This document shows positions 61,313-64,000 of a stretch of DNA of 64,000 bases, piece after piece. Under the pieces are notes generated by a model. It made no database searches. It had not been told where the DNA came from and saw nothing but the letters and a program-made list of their open reading frames with translations. The stretch's first letter is position 1. Each line of letters begins with the position of its first letter. Origin of the DNA: Bugulina stolonifera (taxonomy: Eukaryota > Bryozoa > Gymnolaemata > Cheilostomatida > Bugulidae); contig OW285197.1 in the NCBI GenBank assembly GCA_935421135.1, positions 10,815,223-10,879,222 of the forward strand. Reading direction: 5' to 3'. The position numbers and the translations under genes are program-made.

Positions 61313-64000
61313 ATGGCGACTACAAGAAATACTGGGCAGATTATTGAACCATGGTCTGGGACGGGATGGCCTATTGGGATATTTGTTGATAAGGTAAGTA
61401 TAACGTTGTAGTCTTTCCTTTTCATAACAACAACTTATGTTTATTATGACTGGCGGATTTGATTTGGTTTCAAATACTTCCTGTGAACTAACTCATTCTA
61501 TCCGCTTTAGCTACAAACTGTTGTAAACGTCACGTGCTGTATTACAAATGTGTTATCCAGTGTAATCGATAGGCAAATGATCTACTGATTTGTATCTTTG
61601 AGGCCTCTTGAGTCAAGGTCAGCATTTCCATAAGAATGCAGTTGGGCAACATTGTGTTTGTTTTTAATATATTTATGCCATGCAATAATCGAATGTGCCC
61701 AGACGGATACATGTAGGTATGTTATAGGCCTAATCTTTTTGTGTAGAATCTAGATTCCCAGTTTTATATTTTAGGACGGACTGATTGAGAAGAACAACTA
61801 CTTCTGTTCTCGAGATGAGTGTGGAAGAGTTAATCAGAGAATCACAAGAGAACCATGGCAGTTACATTGTGGACACAGGCTATGTAAAGAATGTTATAAT
61901 CTTCTCCTACCTCTGTGAGTATATCCATTGCATCCAAGTTAACATTTATTTGAACTATTAGCTACTCGCTAAATAGCACGGTCAGAGTAACTCAGTGGTA
62001 CCCAAAATATCAGTACTGTTTACTTGACAGCCTTTGGATAGTGCAGAATTTAATGCCATGAATTTAGACTTTGGTCAGCTGAAAGTGTTTATAGCCTCAG
62101 AGTTAACTTCACTGTTTGATGAACTGCTTTGTTTTTATGTGACGGTGTAGATCAGAAGAAGAGAGAAAATGTGATGCGTGTCAACGTGAAGAGTATGATG
62201 ATGACGCTAGAGGGCGCAGAATAGTCACAGATGATTTTCAAATGAGCAGGCTACCGCCATATTTGGCACGAGAAATGTTAAAGAAAAGATCCCCGGGACA
62301 ATCAAGTGCGTCCACTCCCCCAGAATCAATGGAAAGCGATGACCTTGCCTCACTGGTTAGCTATGATGCCGCACCACCCAATGTCTCACAAGTCACCGTT
62401 CAACAACCGAGTCTTGTTGAAGAGCAAGTCGAAAGCGAAGGGAAAGTTGGTATGTAGTGGTTGCATCTTTATAGTTTTTGTTCCAATAACTAGTGGTAGT
62501 GCTTTACTACTCAGGGTCAAGTTCTGCTGTGTTTGTATAAGAAGTTGTAATTTTGTAAACATGAATCATATGTTTAAGCTATATCTTCTTCTTTAGGTAC
62601 CAGGTCTGGCACAAACATTGGTGATCATGTCTTGCCATTCACTCCTCAGATCAGCCTTTCTCATGAAATTTATGTTTCCTTGCTTAATGTTACCTCCTGA
62701 TATCCAGTTATTCAAACTATCTATGTATTTTATTCTTTGTCTGCCTCTGCTACGTTTACCCTCGATTTTTCCTGTTAGAGTAAGATGTTCCAGACCTTTC
62801 TGTCGATATACATGACCCATAAATTGTAGTTGCTTCTTCCTTATTGTTCCTACTAATGATCTTTCAACATTTGCTTGCATTAAGACTGCTTCATTTGTTT
62901 TCTTCTCTTTCCAGGATATTCTCAATATTCTTCTGATGAACCACATTTCTGTCACTTCGAGTCGTCTCTCCATTTCCATATTAGGTGTCCAATTTTCACT
63001 GCCATACAAAAGTGTTGACCACACATAGGTTTTTAGTACTCTAAACTTTGTTGATGTTCGGATAGCTCTGTTAGACATAATTGGCCGTAACTTGGTGCAA
63101 TTCATCTCTTTATTTCAGTTATAAATTTACCATCCAATCCAATCATGTATCCAAGATATTTAAATTTTCTAACCTGTTGGATTATCTCTCCATTGCTTTC
63201 TAGCCTACATGTAGGGTTTATGTCCTTTCTTGATATTACCATGCATTCTGTTTTCTTCACATTTAGAGACAGGCCTTTATTGCTACTTTCTGATACAACA
63301 ATATTTAACAGAACTTGTAGGTCTTCTATATATAAGCTATAAGCTATATAAGCTTGTTAAAAGAGCCTAACGTTGACATTGTATTAGGGATTGCAGGGTT
63401 TAGAGATGCTATTAAGGACTATGCAGCTAACAGAGAGGTCAACAGATTTAAAGTAAACTGTCCTTATTATTGTGACACTCCGGACAAGCTTACCATCAGG
63501 ACGCTAGAGGTAACATCTTTCTATATCCACCTACTCTCTAAATTGTATGCTACTCTACTTAATTCAACCCTCCCATTACCCTGTTTAAAATTAACCCATT
63601 CTAAATATACATTTTAACAAGATGATTTGGCAATCGACCAAAGTTATCAGACAAAGTATGATTCACTTTGAGTACTGACCAGCTATTATTTTTAGTTCCT
63701 CTCTCTTATGGTTATGTACATGTATATATTTTCATTTGAAGATGTTGGTTTTACGTTATAAAGTAGCAGTAGATGTATTCTTGATGTGTATCCCTCATAT
63801 TTCGATACTAGTCCTAGTGTCCTCATCAGAGGAAATTAAATTTACTCTGATGACCATACTAGGCCTAGTACCAAAATATGGGGGATAAAAGTCTAGTGCT
63901 ACTTTATATATCTTCGTTGTCATGCTTAATTTGGGGGATTTATTTTAAATTAATAGAATCACATGATCAGTTGTAAAGAAAGACTTGTGGCCTGTGAGAA
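61313..64000 (+). CDS. TRAF-family adaptor, gene E (5' part, runs off the window)
   Basis: Exons: 61313-61393, 61775-61914, 62151-62449, 63397-63509 and 63957 to the window edge. Exons 1-4 have exactly the lengths of gene A (81, 140, 299, 113) and near-identical sequence. Exon 1 differs at one residue, exon 2 at none, and exon 3 at about five of 99 residues. The encoded part covers the RING ([20 protein letters not shown]), the linker and the start of the TRAF zinc fingers ([15 protein letters not shown] at the edge). Every splice site is intact, so it may be a working gene. Intron 4 is 447 bp against 1279 bp in gene A and is not alignable by eye, so the recent duplication seems to end near exon 4. 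The coiled coil and MATH parts lie outside the window. Confidence 0.9.
62580..63355 (-). mobile_element. LINE fragment (RT C-terminal region) in gene E intron 3
   Basis: Antisense to gene E. The minus strand encodes [20 protein letters not shown] and [15 protein letters not shown] (about 63130-63270). After a frameshift near 63105 it continues in an open frame of 170 codons: [80 protein letters not shown]. These are hallmarks of the extreme C-terminal part of a non-LTR retrotransposon reverse transcriptase. The 3' end has a short AAG-repeat tail (CTTCTTCTT on the plus strand near 62587) next to ATATAGCTTAAA, which recurs near the 5' end as a likely target duplication. Confidence 0.85.

Overview
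The window is AT-rich, intron-dense animal DNA (GT-AG introns of a few hundred to a few thousand bases, many minisatellites, foldback/MITE elements and LINE relics). Its recognisable content is a cluster of TRAF-family signalling adaptors (RING, TRAF-type zinc fingers, coiled coil, MATH/TRAF-C). Closely spaced TRAF paralogues in small AT-rich genes suggest an early-branching metazoan such as a sponge. That taxonomic call is inference; the sequence itself shows only an animal-type genome.

Layout. 1-10.4 kb: mostly repeats and non-coding sequence, with a 507-bp foldback element, a long ATAAC/AATAT microsatellite, and one possible orphan exon on the minus strand (6402-6578). 10.4-16.7 kb: a six-exon plus-strand gene for a MYND zinc-finger protein. 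18.5-25.2 kb: TRAF gene A (minus, 13 exons, 654 aa). 27.3-33.5 kb: TRAF gene B (minus, 13 exons, 631 aa). 35.2-43.3 kb: TRAF gene C (plus, 13 exons, 561 aa). 45.2-50.4 kb: TRAF gene D (minus, 13 exons, 632 aa). 50.4-57.8 kb: gene-poor, with a foldback element, a GC-rich block and a possible THAP-like exon. 57.8-58.0 kb: a solitary copy of the TRAF RING exon, abutting a LINE endonuclease fragment (58.0-59.3 kb, minus). 59.3-64.0 kb: an inverted duplicate of the 5' part of gene A (gene E, plus, runs off the window), with a 1.4-kb mobile insertion upstream and a LINE in its third intron.

I assembled all four complete TRAF genes by hand from GT-AG splice sites. Every exon is open and all phases agree. 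The four share the same 13-exon plan: exon 2 is always 140 nt, exon 5 165 nt, exon 10 145 nt and exon 11 95 nt. They arose by duplication from one ancestor: B and A lie in the same orientation, B and C are head to head, C and D tail to tail, and E is an inverted partial copy of A. The linker between RING and zinc fingers (exon 3) and the coiled coil vary most; the MATH domain is most conserved. By family analogy these proteins couple surface receptors to downstream kinase or ubiquitin signalling.

The most unusual signals are: a 38-bp minisatellite that repeats the end of gene A exon 9 together with its 5' splice site; a 23-bp minisatellite of about 32 copies in gene C whose antisense strand carries a 5'-splice-site consensus in nearly every unit; the A-to-E inverted duplication with its well-defined insertion history; and the isolated RING exon fused to LINE sequence.
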